Of a DNA stretch of 14,903 bases, positions 7,880-14,561 are shown in pieces. The stretch lies in contig JAEYRF010000078.1 in NCBI GenBank assembly GCA_023409615.1, positions 1-14,903 on the forward strand, read 5' to 3'. The translations under genes and the position numbers were made by a program. This DNA comes from Bacillota bacterium (lineage in GTDB: Bacteria > Bacillota > Clostridia > Acetivibrionales > DTU013). The first letter of the stretch is position 1. Each line of letters opens with the position of its first letter. The notes under the pieces were generated by a model that saw only the letters and a program-made list of their open reading frames with translations, was not told where the DNA came from and searched no databases.

Positions 7880-7908
7880 TTAACTTGTGCATACAAGTAT
7901 GATACAAT
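7880..7908 (+). promoter_or_regulatory. Candidate araA promoter
   Basis: TTAACT (7880-7885), 17 bp, then TACAAT (7903-7908) with TG at the extended -10 position. The palindromic operator at 7882-7899 fills the -35 and spacer, so a bound repressor would compete with RNA polymerase. The transcript would carry a leader of about 115 bases. Confidence 0.5.
7882..7899 (+). promoter_or_regulatory. Candidate AraR-like operator upstream of araA
   Basis: ACTTGT and ACAAGT (7883-7888, 7893-7898) form a perfect inverted repeat around GCAT. The site matches the palindrome at 5475 before transketolase at 16 of 17 positions. Placement before the first arabinose enzyme and over its promoter is as expected for AraR, a GntR/LacI-type arabinose repressor in Firmicutes. 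The regulator's identity is inferred. Confidence 0.65.
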
Positions 7909-8029
7909 ATCTTCATACTATCCTCATTAGGTTATGCTTATCTATAGAGGGCAGCATACTTTTGATTTAAGGCAGATTGGGTATAATTAAGTTGATAATA
8001 ATTATTAATTACGTGGGAGGGTATAAAAA

Positions 8030-9526
8030 ATGGTTGATTTGAAGAAATTTGAGTTTTGGTTCGTTACAGGAAGCCAGCATCTATATGGCCCAGAAACACT
8101 TAAGCAGGTTGCAGAGCATTCCAGGATTATGGCTGAGTCATTGAACAATTATCCTGACATTGCCGGTAAGGTCGTTTATAAACCAATCGTCACAACGCCG
8201 GATGAAATCACAAGGGTTTGCAGCGAAGCCAATCAAAGCGAAAGCTGTATGGGGGTCATTACCTGGATGCATACGTTCTCGCCTTCCAAGATGTGGATCG
8301 CGGGTCTATCCATTTTGAACAAGCCTCTTTTGCATTTACATACTCAATTCAACAGGAATATCCCGTGGGATGGCATAGATATGGATTTCATGAATCTGAA
8401 TCAGTCTGCGCATGGAGACCGTGAGCATGGATTCATAGGCGCCAGGATGCGTTTACAGCGTAAAGTGGTCGTAGGATTTTGGGAGGATGCGGATGTCCAC
8501 AGTCAAATAAATGCTTGGATGCGTGCGGCTGTTGGCTGTGCCGAATCAAGAAAATTGAAAGTGGCACGTTTTGGCGACAACATGCGTGATGTCGCAGTTA
8601 CAGAAGGTGATAAGGTCGAAGCTCAAATAAAACTGGGATGGTCGGTTAACGGCTACGGAATCGGCGATCTTGTGAAGCTGGTCAATGAAGTCTCAGATCA
8701 GGAAGCAAATGCACTTGTAAAGGAATATTCAGAGTTGTACGAAATAGCCGCGGAAGCCCGCAGCGAAGGAACTGGCATGGATTCCATCCGTGAACAGGCG
8801 AGAATCGAACTTGCTATGAAGGCGTTTTTGAAGGATGGTGGATTCGGCGCATTTACTACTACATTTGAAGACCTTCATGGTCTCAAGCAGCTGCCGGGTC
8901 TTGCAGTACAGCGCTTGATGGAAGCAGGATACGGATTTGGCGGCGAAGGTGACTGGAAGACGTCCGCAATGGTTAGGATCATGAAGGTCATGGGTGCCGG
9001 TCTGCCGAAGGGAGCATCCTTTATGGAAGATTATACCTACCATCTGGAATCCGGCAAAGAAATGATTTTAGGGGCTCATATGCTTGAAGTATGTCCGTCC
9101 ATAGCCTCGGGAAAACCTAAGATCGAGGTTCATCCATTGGGGATTGGAAATAAAGCGGATCCTGCACGTATGGTCTTTGATGGAAAAGTTGGACCTGCAG
9201 TAGCTGCATCTCTCATTGATATGGGTGACCGCTTCCGCTTGATTCTCAACGATGTGGAGTGTGTAAAACAGCAGCAGAATATGCCTAAACTTCCTGTAGC
9301 CCGTACACTCTGGAAACCGCTGCCATCTCTCAAGGTAGCTGCTGAAGCCTGGATATTAGCTGGCGGAGCGCACCACACCTCATTCTCCTTTGATCTGACT
9401 GCCGAACATATGGAGGATTGGGCTGAAATGATGAATATTGAATACCTGCCGATTAACAAAGATACTAATCTGCATGCGTTCAAAAATGAGCTTAAAATTA
9501 ATGATCTTGTATGGCGCTTGCGTTGA
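8030..9526 (+). CDS. araA: L-arabinose isomerase
   Basis: A 498-residue full-length isomerase converting L-arabinose to L-ribulose, the first step of arabinose use. Seen: the N-terminal 'FWFVTGSQHLYGPETL' signature, and the metal and catalytic residues Glu306 (GEGDWKTSAM), Glu333 (FMEDYTYH), His350 (GAHMLEV) and His448/449 (GGAHHTSFS), at or within two positions of those in the E. coli enzyme. It probably forms a hexamer and needs Mn2+, as is known for the family. The start is ATG with GGGAGG nine bases upstream. No kinase (araB), epimerase (araD) or arabinose transporter lies nearby, so the other pathway genes must be elsewhere. An AraR-like operator covers the likely promoter. No clear intrinsic terminator follows the gene. 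Confidence 0.98.
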   Translation: MVDLKKFEFWFVTGSQHLYGPETLKQVAEHSRIMAESLNNYPDIAGKVVYKPIVTTPDEITRVCSEANQSESCMGVITWMHTFSPSKMWIAGLSILNKPLLHLHTQFNRNIPWDGIDMDFMNLNQSAHGDREHGFIGARMRLQRKVVVGFWEDADVHSQINAWMRAAVGCAESRKLKVARFGDNMRDVAVTEGDKVEAQIKLGWSVNGYGIGDLVKLVNEVSDQEANALVKEYSELYEIAAEARSEGTGMDSIREQARIELAMKAFLKDGGFGAFTTTFEDLHGLKQLPGLAVQRLMEAGYGFGGEGDWKTSAMVRIMKVMGAGLPKGASFMEDYTYHLESGKEMILGAHMLEVCPSIASGKPKIEVHPLGIGNKADPARMVFDGKVGPAVAASLIDMGDRFRLILNDVECVKQQQNMPKLPVARTLWKPLPSLKVAAEAWILAGGAHHTSFSFDLTAEHMEDWAEMMNIEYLPINKDTNLHAFKNELKINDLVWRLR

Positions 9527-9650
9527 TTTATCAAATGCTCGCGGCACGATACACACAAAATGCGTAAAGAAGGCACTAAGGCGCCCGCGTTTTGGCGTGC
9601 AATTCTCGCAAGCACTCATTGAATACTTGCTCTGAGATGGATTTTTGTGT

Positions 9651-9664
9651 TAGAGTATACTCTA
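9651..9664. promoter_or_regulatory. Perfect 14-bp palindrome upstream of the zinc-uptake operon
   Basis: TAGAGTATACTCTA is its own reverse complement and lies 26 bases before the lipoprotein start. It includes a -10-like TATACT (9656-9661), with a weak CTGAGA -35 at 18 bp, so it is placed as an operator over a promoter. The GAGTATACTC core recalls MerR-family dyads; it does not resemble the Bacillus Zur box. The binding protein is unknown. Confidence 0.5.
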
Positions 9665-9690
9665 GTGACAATGGGTTTCGGAGGAATAGT

Positions 9691-10632
9691 ATGTCCAAAA
9701 AGATATTGCAATCGGTAGCAATGGGTTTTGTTATCATTTTTGCATTTGCGTTTTTAATGACAGCATGTGGTGTGACAGATAAAAGTGGGCCGGAAAATAC
9801 AACAGATAAGGGCGGACAGACAAATTTGAATGTAGTCACGTCCTTTTATCCGGTCTATTTGGCGACAATCAACATAACAAAAGATATTCCGGGTATTACC
9901 GTGACAAATATGACTGAACCGCAGACCGGATGTCTGCATGATTATTCTCTAAGACCGGCAGATATGATAATGCTTGAGAAGGCAGATGTTTTTGTTATAA
10001 ACGGTGCGGGAATGGAGTCTTTTTTGGATGATGTCATCAGACAGCGGGATGACTTGAAGGTAATAGAAGCAAGTAAGGGTATTACACTGCTTAAGGATGA
10101 GAGCGGTGAAGAAAACCCGCATGTATGGGTCAGTGTCACCAATGCCGTAACTTATGCCAACAATATTGCTGCCCAGTTATCCGAGGCTGATCAAGCCAAT
10201 GAGGAACAATACAGATCCAATGCCGCAGCCTATGTCCAAAAACTGACGGACTTGAAGGATGAGATGCATAGTGCATTGGACGGCCTGAAAAGCAGAGATA
10301 TTATCACATTTCATGAAGCATTTCCTTATTTTGCACAGGAATTTGATTTGAATATTGCTGCGGTTGTGGAAAGAGAGCCAGGTACTGAACCTCTGTCCAA
10401 AGAATTAGGTGAGATTATCGAAATGATTGGGCAAACAGGTATAAAGGCATTGTTCGCAGAGCCTCAATATTCATCAAAGGCAGCGGAGACGATCGCTCGT
10501 GAAACGGGTGCCAAGGTATATACACTTGATCCTGTAGTTACCGGAGAAGCGGTGCCCGATGCGGCAGATGCGTATATAGTGACTATGAGAAAGAATGTGG
10601 AGACACTGTTTGAAGCATTGGGAAATAGTTAG
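9691..10632 (+). CDS. znuA: Zinc ABC transporter substrate-binding lipoprotein
   Basis: A 313-residue cluster A-I metal-binding lipoprotein that captures the metal outside the membrane and delivers it to the permease. A signal peptide of about 25 residues ends in the lipobox LMTAC, with lipidation at Cys26. The ligand set is His83 (HDYSL), His144 (NPHVWV), His208 (TFHEAF) and Asp280 (LDPV). His rather than Glu at the third position favours zinc over manganese, from knowledge of ZnuA versus PsaA/MntA proteins. The His-rich loop seen in many ZnuA proteins is absent. The start is ATG 9691 with GGAGGA five bases upstream; an in-frame ATG at 9592 would put 33 residues before the signal peptide and is rejected. 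It is followed by the ATPase and permease genes after a stem-loop. Confidence 0.93.
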   Translation: MSKKILQSVAMGFVIIFAFAFLMTACGVTDKSGPENTTDKGGQTNLNVVTSFYPVYLATINITKDIPGITVTNMTEPQTGCLHDYSLRPADMIMLEKADVFVINGAGMESFLDDVIRQRDDLKVIEASKGITLLKDESGEENPHVWVSVTNAVTYANNIAAQLSEADQANEEQYRSNAAAYVQKLTDLKDEMHSALDGLKSRDIITFHEAFPYFAQEFDLNIAAVVEREPGTEPLSKELGEIIEMIGQTGIKALFAEPQYSSKAAETIARETGAKVYTLDPVVTGEAVPDAADAYIVTMRKNVETLFEALGNS

Positions 10633-10642
10633 AATATTTGTT

Positions 10643-10680
10643 AAGATATTAGTTGCGATAAATTGCAACTAATATCTTTT
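10643..10680 (+). terminator. Stem-loop between znuA and znuC, partial terminator or operator
   Basis: AAGATATTAGTTGC (10643-10656) pairs fully with GCAACTAATATCTT (10665-10678) around GATAAATT, followed by only four T. The 14-bp stem is AT-rich. It could reduce read-through so that the binding protein is made in excess of the transporter, or protect the 3' end of the znuA message. The symmetry would also suit a DNA operator. Function is inferred. Confidence 0.55.
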
Positions 10681-10713
10681 CGATTCTGATCTGAAGGGAT
10701 TACGAGGTGAAAC

Positions 10714-11514
10714 ATGGCGGAACACCGGAATCAACCGAAATGTGAAGGTGAATGTTGCGGCTTATGTTGCACGAAGATAGAAAATTTTAGTGTTACAAAA
10801 GGACCTATACATATTCTTGAGAATGTTAATATCCACATACACTGCGGAGAACTAACAGCTATTATCGGGCCAAATGGAGCTGGTAAGAGCACACTTCTGA
10901 AGGCACTGCTCGGCGAAGTGCCTCATACGGGAGAACTGAAATACCTCAATTCAAAGGGTGACCGGAGCAGCAAGCCCCTTATCGGTTATGTGCCGCAACA
11001 GCTAAGCTTTGACCCAGGTACACCTACCAGCGTACTGGATATGTTCATCGCCGGAGGATCAAAAATGCCTGCATGGCTTTTCAAACCTATAAGTGTAAAA
11101 AAACGTGCATTGGAAGGACTTGCAAAGGTTAAGGCAGAGTACCTCATAGACAGAAGGCTCGGAGCGCTATCAGGCGGAGAACTTCAAAAGGTTATGCTTG
11201 CACTTGCACTTGACCCTGTGCCGAATCTTCTGTTGCTTGACGAACCTGTGTCAGGAATAGACCAGGGCGGATTAGAGTTATTCTATAATACAGTTTCAGA
11301 ACTCAGACGTAATTATGATTTATCCATTATATTGGTTTCTCACGATTTGGAGCTGGTATCTAAATATGCGGACCGTGTTGTAATGCTGGATAGGACAGTC
11401 ATCAGCAGCGGAACGCCTCAGCAGGTCTTTAATGACGAACGGACCCGGAAATCATTTGGTGTCTCTCATGTACTGATTGATAAAGACGAGGGTGCCAGGG
11501 GAGGCGAAAACTGA
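10714..11514 (+). CDS. znuC: Zinc ABC transporter ATP-binding protein with Cys-rich N-terminus
   Basis: A 266-residue cytoplasmic ATPase driving metal import with the neighbouring permease. Seen: Walker A GPNGAGKST (52-60), Q-loop 'YVPQQ', signature LSGGE (152-156), Walker B LLLLDEP (172-178) and the H-loop His210. Ahead of the ATPase fold is a short extension with Cys10, Cys14, Cys15, Cys18 and Cys19 (C-x3-CC-x2-CC), which the core ATPase does not need. It could bind zinc and sense or regulate transport, though this is only inferred. The start is ATG 10714 with GAGGTG four bases upstream. It is separated from znuA by 81 bp including a stem-loop. Its stop codon overlaps the permease start (TGATG), which points to translational coupling. 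Confidence 0.94.
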   Translation: MAEHRNQPKCEGECCGLCCTKIENFSVTKGPIHILENVNIHIHCGELTAIIGPNGAGKSTLLKALLGEVPHTGELKYLNSKGDRSSKPLIGYVPQQLSFDPGTPTSVLDMFIAGGSKMPAWLFKPISVKKRALEGLAKVKAEYLIDRRLGALSGGELQKVMLALALDPVPNLLLLDEPVSGIDQGGLELFYNTVSELRRNYDLSIILVSHDLELVSKYADRVVMLDRTVISSGTPQQVFNDERTRKSFGVSHVLIDKDEGARGGEN

Positions 11515-12359
11515 TGCTGGATATATGGTATGCAATTGTGGATTTTCTGCTTCCTTTTGAATGGGCAGCTCATCAATTTATGAAAAATGCATTGTTGGCT
11601 GTATTATTGCTGACACCTGTTTTCGGACTATTAGGGACGATGGTGGTAAGCAACAGGATGGCTTTTTTCTCTGATTCCATTGGCCACGGTGCTTTTACAG
11701 GTGTTGCTATTGGGGCCCTGATGGGAGGAATACAACCTATTTGGGGTGCGATTGTCTTTTCGGCCATCTTTGCCATTATTATTACATTGATAAAAAACAA
11801 GAGCAGTACGTCCACAGATACGATTATTGGTGTGTTTTCCTCTACTGCTGTAGCGATTGGTCTTGTACTTCTGTCTTTTGGCGGCAGCTTCAACAAATAT
11901 TCCTCCTATCTGGTAGGAGACCTGCTCAGCATTGCACCTTTTGAAATACTGCTGCTTTTGATTGCGTTTGTTCTGGTTATTGTATTATGGCTCATGATAT
12001 TTAATAAGATATTGTTGATCAGCATCAATCAATCACTTGCTGCAAGTCGTGGTATCAATACTCTTCTTGTTGAGATGCTCTTTACCGTCGCTATTGCAGT
12101 TGTGGTGACTATTACAATTCAATGGGTGGGATTGCTGATTATTAATTCACTGATTGTTCTGCCTGCTGCTGCATCTCGCAATGTGACGCAGAATGTGCGC
12201 CAATACCATGCAGTATCAGTTGGCGTATCTGCATTCTCGGGCATTTCCGGACTTATACTGTCATATTACTTTAACACTGCTACGGGTGCAACGATCGTGC
12301 TTGTAGCGGCCTGCGCATTCTTCGTGCTTTTCTTGCTCAGGAGAAAATTTGCCAGATAG
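11514..12359 (+). CDS. znuB: Zinc ABC transporter permease
   Basis: A 281-residue integral membrane protein of the ABC-3 (ZnuB/MntB) family. It has eight or so hydrophobic segments spread over the length, the first at about residues 25-45. Family-typical stretches are 'FFSDSIGHGAFTGVAIG' near residue 55, 'SSTSTDTIIGVFSSTAVAIG', and 'LLIINSLIVLPAAASRNVT', the cytoplasmic loop region that contacts the ATPase. Its start overlaps the stop of znuC by one base, with GGGGAGG inside the end of znuC as ribosome site. The gene completes a binding protein, ATPase, permease set; the metal is called zinc because of the ligands in the binding protein, with manganese a less likely choice. A 75-bp nested inverted repeat begins just after the stop codon. 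Confidence 0.94.
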   Translation: MLDIWYAIVDFLLPFEWAAHQFMKNALLAVLLLTPVFGLLGTMVVSNRMAFFSDSIGHGAFTGVAIGALMGGIQPIWGAIVFSAIFAIIITLIKNKSSTSTDTIIGVFSSTAVAIGLVLLSFGGSFNKYSSYLVGDLLSIAPFEILLLLIAFVLVIVLWLMIFNKILLISINQSLAASRGINTLLVEMLFTVAIAVVVTITIQWVGLLIINSLIVLPAAASRNVTQNVRQYHAVSVGVSAFSGISGLILSYYFNTATGATIVLVAACAFFVLFLLRRKFAR

Positions 12360-12364
12360 TGCAT

Positions 12365-12439
12365 TTTGCGATGTATCGTGTTTTAAGCTCCGCAGCACTA
12401 TATATTGTGCTGCTAAGTAAATTAAGGTTACATCGCAAA
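12365..12439. repeat. 75-bp nested inverted repeat after znuB
   Basis: The outer arms TTTGCGATGTA (12365-12375) and TACATCGCAAA (12429-12439) are perfect complements. Inside them GCAGCAC (12392-12398) and GTGCTGC (12407-12413) form a second perfect stem around an eight-base AT loop. No T-run follows, so it is not a classical intrinsic terminator. It may be an mRNA 3' end structure, a structured small RNA or a miniature palindromic repeat. Copies elsewhere would decide. Confidence 0.75.
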
Positions 12440-12457
12440 GCTGTAGATAAGAATGAA

Positions 12458-12488
12458 TTGGAAATAGTATTGTATGCTGTGATATAAT
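12458..12488 (+). promoter_or_regulatory. Promoter of the TIM-barrel gene
   Basis: TTGGAA (12458-12463) and TATAAT (12483-12488) with TG at the extended -10 position; the spacer is 19 bp, longer than ideal, which the extended -10 can offset. The start site would fall near 12495, about 25 bases before the ATG. It makes the barrel gene a unit separate from znu. Confidence 0.5.
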
Positions 12489-12518
12489 ACTTACATCATT
12501 ATATGGGGAGGAATAGCC

Positions 12519-13193
12519 ATGAGTGATTTTTTACCGGAAATACATGGTGTCTTAAGAAGACATATGGTAAGAGTTCCTGAGGTAATCTCACAGGTCAGCG
12601 GAATTAGGATCTTTGGCAAGCTTATCAAATCGATTCTGTTTTCTACTGATGTTGCTGTTATAAAAAACTGTAATGCCAATGCTATAATTGCCGTTTATCC
12701 GTTCACTCCCCAACCGGTCATCACGCACACGATTATTTCTGCGTCTGATGTACCCGTTTTCTGTGGCGTCGGAGGCGGAACCACCACCGGAAAGAGAGTA
12801 GTCAATCTTGCAATGGACGCGGAGTTCCAGGGGGCAATCGGAGTGGTTGTCAATGCACCGACGCCCAATGAAACCGTAAAACAGGTGGTCAGTAAAATCG
12901 ACATCCCACTAGTGGTCACAGTGGTGTCGGGAAAAACAGATATTGCCAAAAGGATCGCTTCGGGAGCAGCGATATTGAACGTTTCGGGAGCGGCCAAAAC
13001 AATAGAGTTAGTCAAGAGTATACGAGACCGTTTCCCTGAAGTGCCTATCATTGCAACCGGAGGCCCGACTGACGAATCCATTCTCAGAACGATTGAGGCC
13101 GGTGCAAATGCAATCACATATACACCTCCTTCTTCTGCTGAGATATTTAAAGGATTAATGAATAAATATAGAAATGCGGATGATGTGATTTAA
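12519..13193 (+). CDS. Conserved TIM-barrel protein of unknown function (phosphate-binding type)
   Basis: A 224-residue protein that I recognise as a conserved clostridial family often given only the label hydrolase or beta/alpha-barrel protein. Alternating strands and helices are clear: 'AIIAVYPFTPQP', 'VPVFCGVGGGTTTGKR', 'GAIGVVVNAP', 'IPLVVTVVSG', 'GAAILNVSGA', 'VPIIATGGPTDESI' and 'GANAITYTPPS'. The last two resemble the two phosphate-gripping loops at the end of barrels such as KDPG aldolase, NanE or GMP reductase. The GVGGGTTTGK stretch looks like a nucleotide P-loop but sits in the barrel and is probably a glycine-rich loop. No signal peptide is present. Start ATG has GGGGAGGA upstream. 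The gene has its own promoter and ends seven bases before the convergent TlpA-like gene. The reaction is unknown. Confidence 0.8.
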   Translation: MSDFLPEIHGVLRRHMVRVPEVISQVSGIRIFGKLIKSILFSTDVAVIKNCNANAIIAVYPFTPQPVITHTIISASDVPVFCGVGGGTTTGKRVVNLAMDAEFQGAIGVVVNAPTPNETVKQVVSKIDIPLVVTVVSGKTDIAKRIASGAAILNVSGAAKTIELVKSIRDRFPEVPIIATGGPTDESILRTIEAGANAITYTPPSSAEIFKGLMNKYRNADDVI

Positions 13194-13200
13194 TAAATAA

Positions 13201-13770
13201 TCACCTTAGCGGTTCTCCATTGCGCACCTTTTCAAGCAGCTTGTGCAGAATATCAATATCTGTCTTGCCAGGGATATGGGCATAGAGCGATCTGTCCGGG
13301 TTGATAATATATGTTGTCGGATACCCTGAGACACTATATGTTGATGCAATGGATCCGTCTTCATCCATGAGAACTTTCAGGCCAATGTCGTTTTCTGTGA
13401 GGTATTTCTGAACAGTCTGCTTTGACTCTTGCACATTCACTGCCAATATAACCGCATCTCCCGTCTCTTCCAGTTCTTTATCAAGCGTATTGAAATCAGG
13501 CATTTCTTCAATGCAGTATTTACACCATACTGCCCAGAAATTTAGAATTACAATCTTTCCCTCATAGTCGGAAAGCGTGATGTCATTCCCGCTGAGATCC
13601 TTGAGAGTAAAGTCCGGCGCCATGATTTTATCAGGGTCATCAGTTGTTGCCGGGTCCTGCTGCTCAGTTGTTGCAGGGTCCTGCTTATACTTCTCATAAA
13701 AGGTATATGCAGTAATGAGTAATGCGGATAACACCGCAATCCATATAATCAAACTGGTTGTTTTTTTCAT
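13201..13770 (-). CDS. TlpA/ResA-like membrane-anchored thioredoxin
   Basis: A 189-residue thiol-disulfide oxidoreductase anchored outside the cytoplasmic membrane. One hydrophobic segment (about residues 7-24) acts as uncleaved anchor, as no lipobox Cys is present. A short linker with two QDPATT units follows, then an AhpC/TSA-type domain: 'APDFTLKDLSGNDITLSDYEGK', active site WCKYC (Cys83, Cys86), and cis-Pro151 in GYPTT. TlpA/ResA proteins reduce disulfides in extracytoplasmic proteins, such as apocytochrome c, using electrons from CcdA, whose gene lies 57 bp upstream. No cytochrome c gene is near, so the target is open. Start ATG has GGAGGG upstream. The linker repeat is almost identical at DNA level. 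Confidence 0.93.
   Translation of the reverse strand: MKKTTSLIIWIAVLSALLITAYTFYEKYKQDPATTEQQDPATTDDPDKIMAPDFTLKDLSGNDITLSDYEGKIVILNFWAVWCKYCIEEMPDFNTLDKELEETGDAVILAVNVQESKQTVQKYLTENDIGLKVLMDEDGSIASTYSVSGYPTTYIINPDRSLYAHIPGKTDIDILHKLLEKVRNGEPLR
13636..13683 (-). repeat. Two tandem 24-bp units in the TlpA-like linker
   Basis: Two adjacent 24-base units, 13660-13683 and 13636-13659, encode QDPATTEQ and QDPATTDD. The first 20 bases differ at one silent position only (CCT or CCG for Pro). This points to a recent duplication in the flexible linker between membrane anchor and redox domain. Unit number may vary between strains. Confidence 0.85.
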
Positions 13771-13827
13771 TGTTAGTCCCTCCTGTAATACAGTATCGCA
13801 TGAAATCGGATATACTGTGATATAACC

Positions 13828-14505
13828 TTAAAGCAAATATTTTATATTACCTGTAAATACCAGTATTCCTGCCACAATCATCAGTATTCCTGAAATAATG
13901 CTGATGATTTTATTGTTTTTCTTGAGCCAGTCAAAAACGCCCCTGGCATTTTCAAATATGACAGCTGAAACTACAAACGGAATGGCAAGGCCAATTGAAT
14001 AGACCAGTAGTAAAAGCATTCCCTCCGCAATTGTTCCCGAATTTCCAGCCAGCATCATAGCTGATCCTAAAAATGGTCCCAGGCAAGGCGACCAACCGAA
14101 TCCGAATGCGAAACCAAAGAGTACTGAACCTGGAAATCTCAAGCGATCTGTGTTTATGAGAAATCTTTTTTCAATATTCAGAAACCCGATCTTAATAATG
14201 CCCATATAGTTAATCCCCAAAAATACCATTATAATACCACTAACTTTTTGCAGCAATATCCTGTTATTCTCCATGAAGTTACCTAATGTTGCGGCAGCTG
14301 CTCCGAGTAATATAAAAGCAATTGTAAAGCCGGTAACGAAGCCGAACGAATTCATTAAAAGTCTGCTTTTATTTACCGTATCCGCTGTGTTCTGATTTTT
14401 CGAAGAACCTGCCAGATAGATAAAATAAATCGGCAGCATTGGTAAAATACAGGGCGATATAAATGTCAAAATGCCTTCTGTGAATGTCAGGAAATAGGAT
14501 ATCAA
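13828..14505 (-). CDS. ccdA: Cytochrome c biogenesis protein CcdA (thiol electron transporter)
   Basis: A 225-residue membrane protein of the short, six-helix CcdA/DsbD-beta family. It carries electrons from cytoplasmic thioredoxin across the membrane to extracytoplasmic thioredoxin-like proteins. The two conserved cysteines are seen in 'FISPCILPMLPIY' (Cys19) and 'FGWSPCLGPFLGSA' (Cys141). I chose the TTG at 14505 as start: AAGGTG lies five bases before it and the resulting N-terminus MISYFLTFTEG matches the usual CcdA start. An in-frame ATG at 14523 has no ribosome site and would place that Shine-Dalgarno inside the gene. The downstream TlpA-like gene is 57 bp away and is very likely its partner and co-transcribed. 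The promoter is strong and carries a possible regulator site. Confidence 0.93.
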   Translation of the reverse strand: MISYFLTFTEGILTFISPCILPMLPIYFIYLAGSSKNQNTADTVNKSRLLMNSFGFVTGFTIAFILLGAAAATLGNFMENNRILLQKVSGIIMVFLGINYMGIIKIGFLNIEKRFLINTDRLRFPGSVLFGFAFGFGWSPCLGPFLGSAMMLAGNSGTIAEGMLLLLVYSIGLAIPFVVSAVIFENARGVFDWLKKNNKIISIISGILMIVAGILVFTGNIKYLL

Positions 14506-14540
14506 TCTGTCACCTTCTTTCATTGATACTTATTAACTCA

Positions 14541-14561
14541 TATACCCATGTGGGGCATATA
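14541..14561. promoter_or_regulatory. Candidate CsoR/CstR-like operator at the ccdA start site
   Basis: ATACCC, ATGT, GGGG, CATAT: a C-tract and G-tract with a perfect CCCA-TG-TGGG core (14545-14554), flanked by AT-rich ends. CsoR-family repressors (copper CsoR, persulfide CstR) bind sites such as TACCC-N-GGGGGTA. It covers the predicted transcription start of ccdA. The match is by eye and the right flank departs from the consensus. Confidence 0.4.

Noticed and set aside
7962..7987. TTGATT and TATAAT close to the araA start, as a second promoter
   Set aside because: The spacer is only 14 bp and there is no TG at the extended -10 position; no -35 is found at 16-18 bp.
9506..9513. CTTGTATG at the end of araA as a third operator half-site
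   Set aside because: It lies inside coding sequence and has no matching second half at the right distance.
9527..9650. GC-rich stretch after araA as terminator or small RNA
   Set aside because: Only short imperfect pairings (for example TTGAT/ATCAA and GCAAG/CTTGC) and no T-run; no structure I can support.
9592..9690. Upstream in-frame start for the zinc-binding lipoprotein
   Set aside because: It would put 33 non-conserved residues before the signal peptide and run through the palindrome; ATG 9691 has a strong ribosome site.
12774..12792. GVGGGTTTGK in the barrel protein as a Walker A ATP-binding loop
   Set aside because: It is embedded in a beta/alpha barrel with no Walker B or P-loop fold context; a glycine-rich barrel loop is more likely.
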